Source: Bernardetia sp. (GTDB lineage: Bacteria; Bacteroidota; Bacteroidia; Cytophagales; Bernardetiaceae). Taken from it: DNA of 64,000 bases. Positions 27,110-36,764 of this stretch are shown here, piece after piece. Each line of letters opens with the position of its first letter. Position 1 is the stretch's first letter. Made by a program: the position numbers and the translations under genes. The DNA lies in the NCBI GenBank assembly GCA_020630575.1, contig JAHDBD010000003.1:62001-126000 (forward strand). Direction: 5' to 3'. A model generated the notes under the pieces. The model was not told the origin of the DNA. It was given only the letters and a program-made list of their open reading frames with translations, and made no database searches.

Positions 27110-27709
27110 ATGAATTTTTTAGCTCACTTTTTTCTATCTAATAGAATAGAAAACATAATCATAGGTAACTTTTTGGGTGATTTTGTGAGAGGAAATAAAT
27201 ATAAAGAATATCCTAATGAAATAGCAAAAGGAATTATGTTGCATCGCAACATTGATACTTTTACAGATAAGCATCCTATTATATTACAAACCAATAAACG
27301 TTTACATGCTGACTTTGGAAAATATGCACCTGTAATTACAGACATTTATTACGACCATTTTCTAGGGTTACATTTTAATAAATATAAATTTGAAAATCAA
27401 AGTAAAAACTATAATTTAACTGATTTTTCAACGTTTATATATCAGGTTTTAGAGAAAAATTATGATATTTTGCCATCTTTAGCACAACAAGTGTTTTTGA
27501 AAATGAAAGAGCAAGATTGGCTCACACATTATGCAACTTTATATGGAATGGAGCAATCGCTCAATGGACTTTCCCACAGAGCAAAATATGCCACCAATTT
27601 ATATGAGTCATATAATTTTTTGAAACAGAATTATTCTGATATTGAAAAAGATTTTTTATTGTTTTTTCCAGATATTATGCAATTTGTTCATGAAAAATTA
27701 AATGAATAA
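27110..27709 (+). CDS. Acyl carrier protein phosphodiesterase-like protein (AcpH/DUF479)
   Basis: 199 residues. The AcpH family removes the 4'-phosphopantetheine arm from acyl carrier protein and belongs to the HD-like metal hydrolases. Motifs seen in order: MNFLAHFFLS, IIGNFLGDFVRG (~res 22-33), MLHRNIDTFTDKHPI (~res 44-58, with metal ligands His and Asp), ITDIYYDHFLGLHF (~res 77-90) and GLSHRAKYAT (~res 153-162). Length agrees with the family. In Bacteroidota this gene commonly stands alone, as here, so the ACP assignment rests on the E. coli enzyme only. It is 43 bases before the next open frame but about 150 before that gene's likely start. Confidence 0.85.
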   Translation: MNFLAHFFLSNRIENIIIGNFLGDFVRGNKYKEYPNEIAKGIMLHRNIDTFTDKHPIILQTNKRLHADFGKYAPVITDIYYDHFLGLHFNKYKFENQSKNYNLTDFSTFIYQVLEKNYDILPSLAQQVFLKMKEQDWLTHYATLYGMEQSLNGLSHRAKYATNLYESYNFLKQNYSDIEKDFLLFFPDIMQFVHEKLNE

Positions 27710-27860
27710 ATTTGTAAATGAATGAGTTTTTGTATTTTTACTTTTAGAATTTTTGTTATTTTATCAAATAGCTTATCTTTTTCTATATGAGCTTTTAGTT
27801 GTTTGTTATTTTATTTATATGAATCGTCTTAATCCATATTATTTTTTTTACTTTAGTAAG

Positions 27861-30131
27861 ATGAAAAATTATTTTTCTTTTTTGAAAGATGGATTAAATT
27901 GTATTTCTTTTTTTGAAAAAAACAGGTATAGCTATTTGAAATTAACTGTATTCTTTATTCTTTTCTCCTCTTTTCCTTTTATAGCTTATTCCTATAATCA
28001 AAATATTAAAGAGTTAGATAGTTTGATTCAAGCATTAGAATTACGCCAAAAAGAAGATACAGTCAAACTTTTTCTTTACAATTCTATTGTTAATAGAGCA
28101 ATAAAAAATGATAATGAAACAGCCTATAAATATGCTCAAAAAGGATATGATTTAGGACAAAAAATTCATCCTACTCGTTTAGTTGCCATTTCTTCTTATC
28201 AATATGCTAAAGTTTTGCAAATCAATGGAGAACACTTAAAAGCAGCACAGGTGATAGAAGACCAAATTTCTACCTTTCAAAAATTTAAGGAAACTCCTCC
28301 TCCTTTTTTGTATCATCAGCTAGGAAAAATATACGATGAAACTGGAAATAAAGTAGAGGCTTTAAATAGTTATTTGAGAGCTTTTGAACTTTGGAGAAGC
28401 TATAAAAACCCATTATTGACAAAAGAAGATTTTTATCAAAGTATCGCCACTCTTTATCTTGAAAGTGGACAGTATAAAGAGGCTCAATATTATTATGAAG
28501 AACTATTAAAATGGACTACTAAAGAAAGTAATAACAAGAATGAAGATATAAATGAAAATAAGAAAATACAAGCTATTGCTTCTCATGGGCTTGTGCGAGT
28601 ATTCATTGCCAAGAAAGAATATGATGATGCGTTATTTTATCTACAAAAATCAGAAGAATTTTGTATAGGAAAGTCTAAAAGAAAATGTTTATTATCTACT
28701 TATGATTTGTATTCAGAGTTATACTTTACAAAGTTTGATTATAATTTAGCCAAAAAATATGCTTTTGATGCTCTACAAATTGCTGAACAGTTGGGAGAAC
28801 AACAACAGGCAATTTTGCTTTCTATTCGTTTGGGAGATATTTATAGAGCAGAAGGTTCTTATGATAAAGCAGAATTATTTTTGAGACGAGCTGAAAAAAC
28901 AGCTTTATCTTTAGATAACAATTTGTTGTATAAGCAGCTTTATTTTTCATTTGCTAGTTTGTATGAAAAAAGCCAAAAAGATAAAATGGCATTAAATTAT
29001 TATAGAAAGTATTTGATATATAAAGATTCGGTAAACAATGAGGTTTCTATTCGTAAAATAAATAGTCTTCAAATGCAGTTTGAGCAAGAACGACACCGAC
29101 AAGAGATAGACGTTTTGCAACTCAATCAACGTGAAAAACAACTTCAACAAGAGGCTGAAGTAGAAATAGCACAAATGTTTAATATTATTGCATTAATTGT
29201 GGTTATTGCGTTGGGTATATTTATATTTCTGATTTATAATCGCTATCGCTTTGGGGAACGAACACAGAAAATGCTCAAAAATCAAAGTCATTCTATCCAG
29301 AAACAGAATCAGGAGTTACAGTCTATGAACGAACAACTCGTAGAGTCAAAGAAAGAACTAAATGCTATCAATAAAACCAAAGATCGTTTTTTCTCTATTG
29401 TTGCCCATGACCTCAAAGGACCTCTAAATTCTTTGAAAGGATATTCTCATCTTATTTCTACATTTGGCGATAAACTTCCAAAAGAAGAAATAATTAGCAT
29501 GGCAGCCGACCAAGAACGAACACTAGATAATTTGTATAAATTTTTAGAAGATTTACTTTCTTGGTCAAGAATTCAAATGAAAGCAGTAGCCTTAGAACCT
29601 CAAAATATAGAATTAAAGAATGTTGTTGATAAAATGTGTGAAATATTAATGCCTTTAATAGAAGAGAAAGAAATTGATGCAAAGTGTATTGATGTAGAGG
29701 GAAAACAAGTTTTTGCAGATGAAAATGCTGTATTTACGGTTATGAGAAATTTAGTTTCTAATGCTGTTAAGTTTACACCTAGAAAAGGAATAATACGAGT
29801 AAAAGCAGAAATAGAAAAAAATAAGGAAGGAAATAATACAGGTTTTACCAAAATATCAATAATAGATACAGGGGTTGGAATGCCAAAATCAGTTTCTCAG
29901 AAACTCTTCAAATTAGATAATAAATATTCTACAAAAGGAACAGAAGGAGAAAAAGGAACAGGTTTAGGACTAATAATTTGTAAAGAATTTGTAGAACAAA
30001 ATGGAGGGCAAATAGGTGTAGAAAGCATAGAAGGAGAAGGAACAACATTTTGGTTTACGCTTCCAAGTTTTGATTCATCACAAGAAAAAGTAATTATAAA
30101 AAAAGAGATTCCAATTGAAACAATAGATTAA
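27861..30131 (+). CDS. TPR-domain sensor histidine kinase
   Basis: 756 residues from the ATG at 27861 ([10 protein letters not shown]); an earlier start at 27753 is possible but adds a second hydrophobic stretch. A signal segment (~res 22-45) is followed by TPR-like helical repeats (~res 50-400; [40 protein letters not shown]), a membrane helix (~res 438-460), a coiled coil, the H-box ([19 protein letters not shown], phospho-acceptor His near 516), the N-box ([12 protein letters not shown]), and G-boxes ([24 protein letters not shown]). So periplasmic TPRs sense a signal and the cytoplasmic kinase passes it on. No response regulator is adjacent. It overlaps no neighbour and the next gene begins 6 bases after the stop, suggesting one transcript. 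Confidence 0.92.
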   Translation: MKNYFSFLKDGLNCISFFEKNRYSYLKLTVFFILFSSFPFIAYSYNQNIKELDSLIQALELRQKEDTVKLFLYNSIVNRAIKNDNETAYKYAQKGYDLGQKIHPTRLVAISSYQYAKVLQINGEHLKAAQVIEDQISTFQKFKETPPPFLYHQLGKIYDETGNKVEALNSYLRAFELWRSYKNPLLTKEDFYQSIATLYLESGQYKEAQYYYEELLKWTTKESNNKNEDINENKKIQAIASHGLVRVFIAKKEYDDALFYLQKSEEFCIGKSKRKCLLSTYDLYSELYFTKFDYNLAKKYAFDALQIAEQLGEQQQAILLSIRLGDIYRAEGSYDKAELFLRRAEKTALSLDNNLLYKQLYFSFASLYEKSQKDKMALNYYRKYLIYKDSVNNEVSIRKINSLQMQFEQERHRQEIDVLQLNQREKQLQQEAEVEIAQMFNIIALIVVIALGIFIFLIYNRYRFGERTQKMLKNQSHSIQKQNQELQSMNEQLVESKKELNAINKTKDRFFSIVAHDLKGPLNSLKGYSHLISTFGDKLPKEEIISMAADQERTLDNLYKFLEDLLSWSRIQMKAVALEPQNIELKNVVDKMCEILMPLIEEKEIDAKCIDVEGKQVFADENAVFTVMRNLVSNAVKFTPRKGIIRVKAEIEKNKEGNNTGFTKISIIDTGVGMPKSVSQKLFKLDNKYSTKGTEGEKGTGLGLIICKEFVEQNGGQIGVESIEGEGTTFWFTLPSFDSSQEKVIIKKEIPIETID

Positions 30132-30137
30132 AATTAG

Positions 30138-30998
30138 ATGAAATACCCATTTTTATTTATCTTATCATTATTCCATTTTCACTCTATTCTAGCTCAAAAT
30201 GATACCTTACTTTTGCAAAAAGAAGTAGTATTTGAAAGTGAAATTATTTTGAGTAATATCGATACGTATGGACGTATTTATATTTGTGATAAGAAAGGAG
30301 TGATTAAACGTTTGGATACATTGGGAAATACAGAATTAGCTTTCTCACCCTCTTCTTCTATTGCGCCAACTCATTTTAATGTAAAAAATCCAAATCAAAT
30401 TTTTGTTTTTTATCAAGAACTACAAGAGTGGGTAATCTTAAATCGTTTTCTTACAGAGATAGAGCGTTATAAAATTTCTGAAAAAATAGAAAGTAATCAG
30501 TATGGTGAAATTGGTTTTGTAAGGTTACTATCTCCTTCACCAAATAATACGCTTTGGTTTTTTGATGAATCAGATTTTAGCTTGAAAAACTATGATATTT
30601 TGAATAAACAAATTTTATCTCAAACACCTTTAGGATTACTATTGAAAAATGAAGATTATCCTATTTCACATTTAGAATTTTATCAAGGACAAATTTTTTT
30701 AGGTGTAAAAGAACAAGGCATATTGGTTTTTGATAGCTTTGGAAACTATAAAACAGTATTAGATTTTCCAAAATGGAATACTATTACTTTTGCAAAAGAG
30801 TTTATTCTAATTACAGAAAAAGATAAAGTTATTAAAAAGGGACTTTATGATGAAAGTACAGAAGAAATAGCTTTATTAAATAAAGTAAATAAAGATAATA
30901 AAATAGAGAGTTCAATAAATTACTTTTTTGAGTTTAATCTAAAACACTATCAAATTACTAATGACAGAATGTATATCTCTACTATTTCTACAAAATGA
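30138..30998 (+). CDS. Secreted propeller-like protein of unknown function
   Basis: 286 residues with a signal peptide (MKYPFLFILSLFHFHSILAQ, cleavage after LAQ). The mature protein shows repeated beta-strand units with DTYGRIYICDKKGVIKRLD, NNTLWFFDESDFSLKNYD and GILVFDSFGNYKTVLDF, as in six- or seven-bladed propellers of the YncE/NHL type. No catalytic motif is visible. It is encoded 6 bases after the TPR histidine kinase and may work with its periplasmic domain, for example as ligand-binding partner. That link is inferred from spacing only. Confidence 0.7.
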   Translation: MKYPFLFILSLFHFHSILAQNDTLLLQKEVVFESEIILSNIDTYGRIYICDKKGVIKRLDTLGNTELAFSPSSSIAPTHFNVKNPNQIFVFYQELQEWVILNRFLTEIERYKISEKIESNQYGEIGFVRLLSPSPNNTLWFFDESDFSLKNYDILNKQILSQTPLGLLLKNEDYPISHLEFYQGQIFLGVKEQGILVFDSFGNYKTVLDFPKWNTITFAKEFILITEKDKVIKKGLYDESTEEIALLNKVNKDNKIESSINYFFEFNLKHYQITNDRMYISTISTK

Positions 30999-31204
30999 TA
31001 ACAAAATAAGATGTTCATTCAATTTTTTTAAGATTTTCTCGTTAAATTAAGTAGTATTGTTTATTTTTGAACTTATATTAGTATAACTAGATTTTTACAT
31101 TAAGTAAATTTCAAATATTTTTTATAAAAAATATCAATTACAGAATCAAAAAAGAAATCTTCAAATCCTATACATTAATAAGTATTTTAGTTATGACCAC
31201 TATT

Positions 31205-32083
31205 ATGAAAAAAACATTTTTTCTATCTCTGCTTTTCTGCTTAGCTATTACCTATCAATTACAAGCACAAAACTTCTCTTACTCAGGCTTTAAGACAGGC
31301 TTATCAGTTGGACGTGCGCCTATTTCCTTTGAGAAAGTAAAGATACCAGAAGTTATGGATATTATAGATATAGATACTATACCAATTGTACCTGTTTTAA
31401 ATTTGTTAGAAGTAGAGAATGAAAAAAGTAATGGCAAATTCAATGTGGGTTTGCAGTTTGGTGTTTTTGCAGGAAAAGAATTCACTAAAACTATCGGAAT
31501 GCGTATGGAGCTAAACTATGTTCAGATGGGACGAGTTGATACAATTAATTATAATCAACGTCAGAAATATAGCTTGAGTTATTTTTCATTTGACCCTATG
31601 TTACAACTTCGTATAGCTCCAAAAAGTCGTAATCATTTCTATATTTTGGCAGGTCCTTCTGCTCGTCTTTTAGTAGGAAATAAGGCATCAGGAATAGAAG
31701 GAGTAGCACCTTTAGATGTACGTCAGACTGATTTGGGAGCTAATCTAGGGTTTAGTTATTTAGTAGGACTTACTCCTTATCTCTATTTAACTCTTGAGGC
31801 TCGTGCTTATTATGGACTTATGAATATCGCACAAAAACCAAAAGAAGGTTCAGTTCCTATATCTAAATATGTAAATGCTCAAAATTCTGTATTGAAAGCA
31901 TTGTTCTCAAATCCTCCAGGCGAAATAAGTCCTGAAACAGCTCAAACGCTTATAGATTCAGAAAATGGTACAAATTTGAATAATAATTATAAAATATCAA
32001 ATCAAGGAGCTACTTTCAGTATTGGTTTCTGTGTTCCTTTGCGTCCAAAAGCAGACAAATTGATTAAAATGAAGAAACAATAA
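31205..32083 (+). CDS. Outer-membrane beta-barrel protein (PorT/OmpA-barrel-like)
   Basis: 292 residues from the ATG at 31205 (MKKTFFLSLLFCLAITYQLQ, signal peptide cleaved after QAQ); an in-frame ATG 12 bases upstream is less likely. The mature chain alternates hydrophobic and polar residues: GFKTGLSVGRAPISF, FNVGLQFGVFAGKEFTK, MRMELNYVQMG, YFSFDPMLQLRIAP, YILAGPSARLLVGN, LTPYLYLTLEARAYYGL. The ending ATFSIGFCVPLRPK resembles the terminal strand of porin-family barrels. About eight strands are expected. Role unknown; such proteins in Bacteroidota are often secretion- or integrity-related. A possible -7 element (TATTTTTG, 31062-31069) lies upstream. A strong bidirectional terminator follows. 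Confidence 0.82.
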   Translation: MKKTFFLSLLFCLAITYQLQAQNFSYSGFKTGLSVGRAPISFEKVKIPEVMDIIDIDTIPIVPVLNLLEVENEKSNGKFNVGLQFGVFAGKEFTKTIGMRMELNYVQMGRVDTINYNQRQKYSLSYFSFDPMLQLRIAPKSRNHFYILAGPSARLLVGNKASGIEGVAPLDVRQTDLGANLGFSYLVGLTPYLYLTLEARAYYGLMNIAQKPKEGSVPISKYVNAQNSVLKALFSNPPGEISPETAQTLIDSENGTNLNNNYKISNQGATFSIGFCVPLRPKADKLIKMKKQ

Positions 32084-32102
32084 TTCTTTTTAGAAAAATC
32101 AT

Positions 32103-32144
32103 AAAAAAAGCCAAACAATTTTTAAAAATTGTTTGGCTTTTTTT
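32103..32144. terminator. Bidirectional intrinsic terminator
   Basis: AAAAAAAGCCAAACAATTTT and its complement (to 32144) form a perfect stem with A-tract before and T-tract after. It separates the convergent outer-membrane barrel gene and the iron-sulfur carrier gene. Confidence 0.88.
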
Positions 32145-32163
32145 ATTGAAATCAGAGTAAGTT

Positions 32164-32490
32164 TTAAACTGAAAAACTTTCTCCACATCCACAAGTACGT
32201 GAAGCATTTGGATTTACAAATTGAAACCCTTTTCCGTTTAATCCATCTGTAAAATCAAGAGATGTTCCCAAAAGATAGAGTAAGCTCTTTTTATCAACTA
32301 ATATTTTGATACCTTTATCTTCAAATACTTGATCGGAATCTTGAATAGAAGCATCAAAAGCTAGGTCGTACATAAGTCCTGAGCAACCTCCTCCCTGTAC
32401 GGACACACGGATATTACTATCAGGAGCGTGATTTTCTTGTTTTTTGAGCTGGCTAATTTGAGTAGCAGCTTTATCTGTAATTGTAATCAT
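32164..32490 (-). CDS. Iron-sulfur cluster carrier, HesB/IscA/ErpA family
   Basis: 108 residues, the usual A-type carrier size. It receives Fe-S clusters from the SUF or ISC scaffold and passes them to apoenzymes. The three conserved cysteines are present: QGGGCSGLMYDLAF (~res 35) and the C-terminal RTCGCGESFSV. The opening ITITDKAATQISQLKK is the standard family start. The gene is isolated from any suf operon within this window, which is usual for ErpA-like members, but sequence alone does not separate IscA, SufA and ErpA. Confidence 0.92.
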   Translation of the reverse strand: MITITDKAATQISQLKKQENHAPDSNIRVSVQGGGCSGLMYDLAFDASIQDSDQVFEDKGIKILVDKKSLLYLLGTSLDFTDGLNGKGFQFVNPNASRTCGCGESFSV

Positions 32491-32680
32491 AACGTTTCGT
32501 TTACTAGCGTATATATTTTATTCTAGCCAGAATTGAAAGTTCTGTGAACTCTTTATTGATGAAAAATAAATAACTGTCTTTTAAAAATTAACTGATTTTT
32601 TTCAAATCAGCTTATATTTTAAAACGTCTTTTGAAGGAATAAAGTTTAAGATTATAAATTTTATTTAAAATCATTCAAAA

Positions 32681-33391
32681 TTACACAATTCCTCTGACAT
32701 ACATAAATGCTTCTGCAAAATGTTTTCCAACAGCTATTCCATGGTGTTGTGCCTGTATGCGTAATGCTTCTGGAGAGCGAGGATGAGGATAAGCACGCTT
32801 TTCAAATTCGTAACTTTCCATTCCTTTTATTTTTGCATTTACACTTTCTTCTTCTACACTAACAAAAAAGTTAGGTTGAAAAGGATTAGGATAATTAAAG
32901 GCTTGCCACTCAGTAGAAGACGGAGTTTCGAAAGTAAAAACATGCTGAACTTTTTCGTGTTCCATTGGGCGAATAGCCGTCATGACAGCTTCAAAAGTAC
33001 AGCGATGGTCAATATTCAAATCTCCTCCGTGATGTGTAAAAATAATAGTAGGCTCAAATTCTTTTTTTTCTTTCTCTATTACTTTTACTAAGTCTAATAA
33101 AGCTACAGAATCAAAACGATTATCAGCAAAATCATAAATTCCGACACTTTGATAACCAATACATTTTTGAGCAGCATAGATATTATTTCTGTGGGTTTGA
33201 AGCTCTTGTTCCCATTTTTCTCTATCTCTATTATCCGAACGAGAAGTAATTCCTTCGCCCAAAATAATAGCTCTTACCTCACAATTATAGTTTTTGATAA
33301 GATGATGCATTGTTGCGCCAACTCCTAAAAGCTCATCGTCTGGATGAGCTACTACTACTAATATTTTTTTATTTTGGAATAATTCTGACAT
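32681..33391 (-). CDS. PIG-L/LmbE family N-deacetylase in the pseudaminate operon
   Basis: 236 residues. Zinc-dependent deacetylase fold: ILVVVAHPDDELLGVGAT (res ~10-27; AHPDDE holds the metal ligands and catalytic Asp) and IIFTHHGGDLNIDHRCTFEA (res ~117-136; third ligand). The family removes acetyl from N-acetyl sugars such as GlcNAc-PI or mycothiol precursors. It is the last gene of the minus-strand nonulosonate operon and its start overlaps the end of the formyltransferase-like gene by 23 bases, so it is likely translated with it. In context it may remove an N-acetyl group so that the amine can be formylated; that is inference. Confidence 0.9.
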   Translation of the reverse strand: MSELFQNKKILVVVAHPDDELLGVGATMHHLIKNYNCEVRAIILGEGITSRSDNRDREKWEQELQTHRNNIYAAQKCIGYQSVGIYDFADNRFDSVALLDLVKVIEKEKKEFEPTIIFTHHGGDLNIDHRCTFEAVMTAIRPMEHEKVQHVFTFETPSSTEWQAFNYPNPFQPNFFVSVEEESVNAKIKGMESYEFEKRAYPHPRSPEALRIQAQHHGIAVGKHFAEAFMYVRGIV

Positions 33392-34043
33392 TGGCTTTTA
33401 TAGTTTGATCGGATTGTAAATGAGCTTGTGTAAATTCAAATCTAAAATGTTCTGTTTCTAAAAAAGCAGCAGGATACGTTTCAGCATCTAACATACGTAT
33501 ATAATCATACATTTGAGGTATATTATCTAGTTTTTCAATATTTCCCTGACTTGGCTTTCTTCTCTGAAAAATTGTAATTTCGCCTTTTTGTGGAGTTGGT
33601 ACAATTTGTTTGTTTACAATTTTATATATCATCTCTCCAATTATTTTAGAAGAACGGACAAATATTTCTTGTGCTGTTCCTTCAAGAGACAAATCTTCTT
33701 TCAAATAAATATCTCCAGCGTCTAACTGTTTTACTACTCTCAAAGCAGATATTTTAGTTTCAGTATGCCCCCTAACAATTAGATTTTGCAAAGGACTTCC
33801 TCCTCTACCATAAGGTAAATCAGTCATGTGAAAAACTATACACTCAAAATTAGAATATATTTCTTCAGGTATAATATACGACCAATGAGGAATAAATATT
33901 TTCACTGGCTTGATATTTTCTAAATTAGATAAAATAAATTCTTCTTTTTTATCAATAAAAATCCAGTTTGCCTTAATTTTATCTTTCAAATTTAAGAAAA
34001 GTTCCTTATGCCATTCTTTTTCAGAAAGTAATATGTAATTCAT
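33369..34043 (-). CDS. Formyltransferase-fold protein 1 of the pseudaminate operon
   Basis: 224 residues. The core matches the methionyl-tRNA formyltransferase/ArnA-like fold: CIVFHMTDLPYGRGGSPLQN (~res 69-88), ALRVVKQLDAGDIYLKEDL (~res 100-118). The family triad is Asn, His, Asp; here the His (FHM) and the Asp (LDAGD) are kept but the Asn two residues before the His is Val. Sugar N-formyltransferases use N10-formyl-tetrahydrofolate. A second related gene lies at 35095-35727. The gene follows pseI by 4 bases. A likely role is N-formylation of a 2- or 4-amino sugar in place of the missing PseH acetyltransferase; loss of the Asn makes activity uncertain. Confidence 0.78.
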   Translation of the reverse strand: MNYILLSEKEWHKELFLNLKDKIKANWIFIDKKEEFILSNLENIKPVKIFIPHWSYIIPEEIYSNFECIVFHMTDLPYGRGGSPLQNLIVRGHTETKISALRVVKQLDAGDIYLKEDLSLEGTAQEIFVRSSKIIGEMIYKIVNKQIVPTPQKGEITIFQRRKPSQGNIEKLDNIPQMYDYIRMLDAETYPAAFLETEHFRFEFTQAHLQSDQTIKANVRIIPK

Positions 34044-34047
34044 CTAA

Positions 34048-35091
34048 TTATATTAAGTTTTCAAAAGTAAGTGGAGTTCCTTTTTTCATTGCTTTATGGG
34101 CATTTTTACCTAATACTAAGTCATAATATTTTGGCTGTAATCCAAAACCTGGACGAATTACACGAATATTTTTAGATGTAAATTCTTGTCCTTCCTCAAT
34201 ATCTTCTACCACATAAACAGAGCGTTTGAAAATCAAGCTTTTTTCTTCTGCCTTCTGTATTCCGTATTGTACCTTTCCTAAAGAAAGAAAAGCTCTCTCT
34301 GTTTCTATAACTAGACTTTTTAATTCGTGTGGTTCAATAGAAAAAGCTGAATCCACACCTCCATCAGCACGAGATAAAGTAAAATGCTTTTCTATTACTC
34401 TTGCTCCTAAAGCAACTGAAGCAACAGCAGCACCAATTCCCATAGTATGGTCAGAAAGCCCTGTCATACAATCAAAAGATTGTGCTAAATGAGGAATAGT
34501 AACTAAATTTGTGTTTTCAGGAGTGGATGGGTATGTACTTGTGCATTTTAATAAAATAAGTTCTTTACAACCATTGTTTTGTAATGTATTTACAGCATCG
34601 TCTATTTGGCTCAATGTAGCTGCTCCTGTGGACATAATAACTGGCTTACCTGTTTGGGCTACTTTCTTTAATAAAGGAATATCGTTGTTTTCAAAGGAAG
34701 CTATTTTATAAGCAGGTACTTCTAACTCTTCTAAAAAATCAACAGCCGTTTCATCAAATGGAGTGCTAAAGATAATTAATCCCTTTTCTTTTGCTCTGTC
34801 AAAAAGTGGTTTGTGCCATTCCCAAGGTGTATATGCTTCTTGATACAATTCATATAGTTCTCTTCCATACCATAATGAATTTTTATCTTCTATTTTTAAT
34901 ATTCCTTTCAATGTCATGGTATCAGCTGTATAAGTCTGTAACTTAACGGCATGTGCTCCAGCCTCTGCTGCTGCATCAATAATCTGCAAAGCTCTTTCAA
35001 GCGATTGATTATGATTGCCAGACATTTCAGCAATAATAAAAGGTTTGTGATTTGGACTAATTGTAAATTCTTGAATTTGTATTTCTTTCAT
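34048..35091 (-). CDS. pseI: Pseudaminic acid synthase (NeuB family)
   Basis: 347 residues. Condenses phosphoenolpyruvate with a 2,4-diamido-2,4,6-trideoxy-altrose to make the nine-carbon nonulosonate. Seen: PFIIAEMSGNHNQSLERAL (res ~18-36, the NeuB/PseI opening), AVKLQTYTADTMT, KIASFENNDIPLLKKVAQTG, VIMSTGAATL, LSDHTMGIGAAVASVALGA, VIEKHFTLSR, and a C-terminal SAF/antifreeze-like domain (~res 285-347, SVYVVEDIEEGQEFTSKNIR). Metal-binding His residues sit in GNHN and EKHF. Length is normal. The context (pseB, C, F, G) makes pseudaminate rather than sialate or legionaminate the best call. Confidence 0.94.
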   Translation of the reverse strand: MKEIQIQEFTISPNHKPFIIAEMSGNHNQSLERALQIIDAAAEAGAHAVKLQTYTADTMTLKGILKIEDKNSLWYGRELYELYQEAYTPWEWHKPLFDRAKEKGLIIFSTPFDETAVDFLEELEVPAYKIASFENNDIPLLKKVAQTGKPVIMSTGAATLSQIDDAVNTLQNNGCKELILLKCTSTYPSTPENTNLVTIPHLAQSFDCMTGLSDHTMGIGAAVASVALGARVIEKHFTLSRADGGVDSAFSIEPHELKSLVIETERAFLSLGKVQYGIQKAEEKSLIFKRSVYVVEDIEEGQEFTSKNIRVIRPGFGLQPKYYDLVLGKNAHKAMKKGTPLTFENLI

Positions 35092-35094
35092 AGT

Positions 35095-35727
35095 TTAGAT
35101 TGCTTTACTTATTTTGATATAATATTTTATCCCATTTTTATAAAAAAAAGCAGGGTATTTTTCATTATCACAGACTCTCAATAAATTAAATTGTTCATTG
35201 ATTGTCTTTTCAATATCTAGTTCACTATCTTTAGGAGTTCTTTTAGGATAAAATGACTCTACACCTTTTTGTTTTTTGAACGTAGTAGTAGGATAATTTT
35301 TAATAAATTTCATTATTAATTCTATAGTTTTTTCTCCTTGCAAACTATGTAGCTCTTCTACCAACTCATTTCCATCTAAAAGAATATAATCTTGGTCATA
35401 AATTACACCTGCATCTATTTTTTGAGTAGCTTCAAATAAAGTAATAGGAATTTTGTTTTTTCCTTCTAGAATTTGCCAAGTGAGAGGTGACCAGCCTTTT
35501 CCTTGTGGTAAGGCACTTTCATGAACTACTAAATTGTGAACATTCAAATTTAAGTTTTTTAAAATTTGTTCACAAGATAATAAAACTAACACATCGCCTT
35601 TTTGTATATCCTCATGAGAATGGATTAATTCAACATCATGATTTAATTCTAGAAGCAAACTTTGTAACTTTTTAGCATAAGGAATAATCCAAGAGCCAAT
35701 ATTATCAGCTAATAATTGTATTTTCAT
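35095..35727 (-). CDS. Formyltransferase-fold protein 2 of the pseudaminate operon
   Basis: 210 residues, between pseG and pseI. Core motifs: LVVHESALPQGKGWSPLTWQ (~res 67-86) and LFEATQKIDAGVIYDQDY (~res 98-115). As in the other formyltransferase-like protein, the catalytic His and Asp are kept and the Asn is Val. The order of secondary structure after the motif is shorter than in Fmt, with no C-terminal OB domain. It overlaps pseG by 4 bases (ATGA), so translation is coupled. PseH normally acts at the step between PseC and PseG/PseI, and the position of this gene fits a replacement of that step. Whether it formylates or has another function is not proven. Confidence 0.78.
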   Translation of the reverse strand: MKIQLLADNIGSWIIPYAKKLQSLLLELNHDVELIHSHEDIQKGDVLVLLSCEQILKNLNLNVHNLVVHESALPQGKGWSPLTWQILEGKNKIPITLFEATQKIDAGVIYDQDYILLDGNELVEELHSLQGEKTIELIMKFIKNYPTTTFKKQKGVESFYPKRTPKDSELDIEKTINEQFNLLRVCDNEKYPAFFYKNGIKYYIKISKAI

Positions 35728-36764
35728 AAATTTTTAAATAATTCTAAAAGTCGTTCAGATGAATAGCCATCAATAGGTTGAGAGTTTGGTAAAGAAGATA
35801 GGGAGAATAATTTACTAAAGCCATTAATAATTTTGTTTTCCAAGTCTACTTTTAAATCATGTAAATCAATAGTTAGATTATTTTCAAAACCTCTGTAAAT
35901 AGATAGTTGATTATCTACATAATAGCCTCCCAACCAAATTAAGCCAGTTGAAAGAATTTCATAAGAAATACTACTGGCAGGTGCAATAGCTATATCGGAT
36001 TCTATCATTAGTTCACACATCTGTTGAGCAGAAAGGTTTTGATGAAGAATTATTTTATCATTTTGTTTACACAGTTTTAGAATTTCTTGATAAAATAATG
36101 AAGCACTGCCTAAAACTACATGAATAGTCTCTATTTTAGAAATATTTAAACAACCTTTTATCACTTTTTTAGTTAGGTTATGACTATCAGCACCTCCAAA
36201 ACAAATAAAAATGGTTTCTATTTTGGTTATCTCTCTTCTTTGTTTAGCAGCTTCTAAAAAAGGTTTTCTAAGCAAAGCATATTCTATTCCTAAACATAAT
36301 TTTGTATAGGTCTCACATGAATAATCAGTTGCATCTAATCCTCCTGCATGATTAATCACCACATCAGCCACAAAATGCCAATTGTGCATATCGTCAATAC
36401 AAACTACTTTTGAATTGCTGTTCTCTTTGATAATTCTTTGATATTCTGTTTGTAGTTGATAATGGTCTAAAACAATAATAGAATTATCTTGTAAATAATT
36501 TTGAGTAATAAAATGAGCTTCTTCAAGAAAATTATTTGTTTCTTGCAAAATAATTAATTCAAATTTTTCTTTAATTTGATTTTGAAGAATTAAAGAAGGA
36601 TTTTGCACCAAAAACACACATTCAAAAAATGAATTTTTATTCTCAATGAGCATATCAGCTATAGCCATACAGCGCACTACATGTCCCCAACCGATTTGAG
36701 AATTGGCATCTGATCTGAAATAAACTTTAGTTTTTGAGATATTTATCGTTGTTTTTTTATCCAT
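35724..36764 (-). CDS. pseG: UDP-sugar hydrolase PseG
   Basis: 346 residues. Removes UDP from UDP-2,4-diamido-2,4,6-trideoxy-beta-L-altrose before PseI acts. The N-terminal signature reads YFRSDANSQIGWGHVVRCMA (~res 14-33), with the GxGH histidine thought to activate water. Later parts fit the MurG-like GT-B fold: VVCIDDMHNWHF, VINHAGG, CLGIEYALLRKPF, ICFGGADSHNLTKKVI, LHQNLSAQQMCELMIESDIA and APASSISYEIL. It is complete and overlaps pseF by 22 bases. No appended acetyltransferase domain is present, unlike some PseG-PseH fusions. Confidence 0.92.
   Translation of the reverse strand: MDKKTTINISKTKVYFRSDANSQIGWGHVVRCMAIADMLIENKNSFFECVFLVQNPSLILQNQIKEKFELIILQETNNFLEEAHFITQNYLQDNSIIVLDHYQLQTEYQRIIKENSNSKVVCIDDMHNWHFVADVVINHAGGLDATDYSCETYTKLCLGIEYALLRKPFLEAAKQRREITKIETIFICFGGADSHNLTKKVIKGCLNISKIETIHVVLGSASLFYQEILKLCKQNDKIILHQNLSAQQMCELMIESDIAIAPASSISYEILSTGLIWLGGYYVDNQLSIYRGFENNLTIDLHDLKVDLENKIINGFSKLFSLSSLPNSQPIDGYSSERLLELFKNL

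Noticed and set aside
31062-31069. Promoter of the outer-membrane barrel gene
   Set aside because: A TATTTTTG box exists but no TTTG at the right distance, so it was not listed as a promoter.
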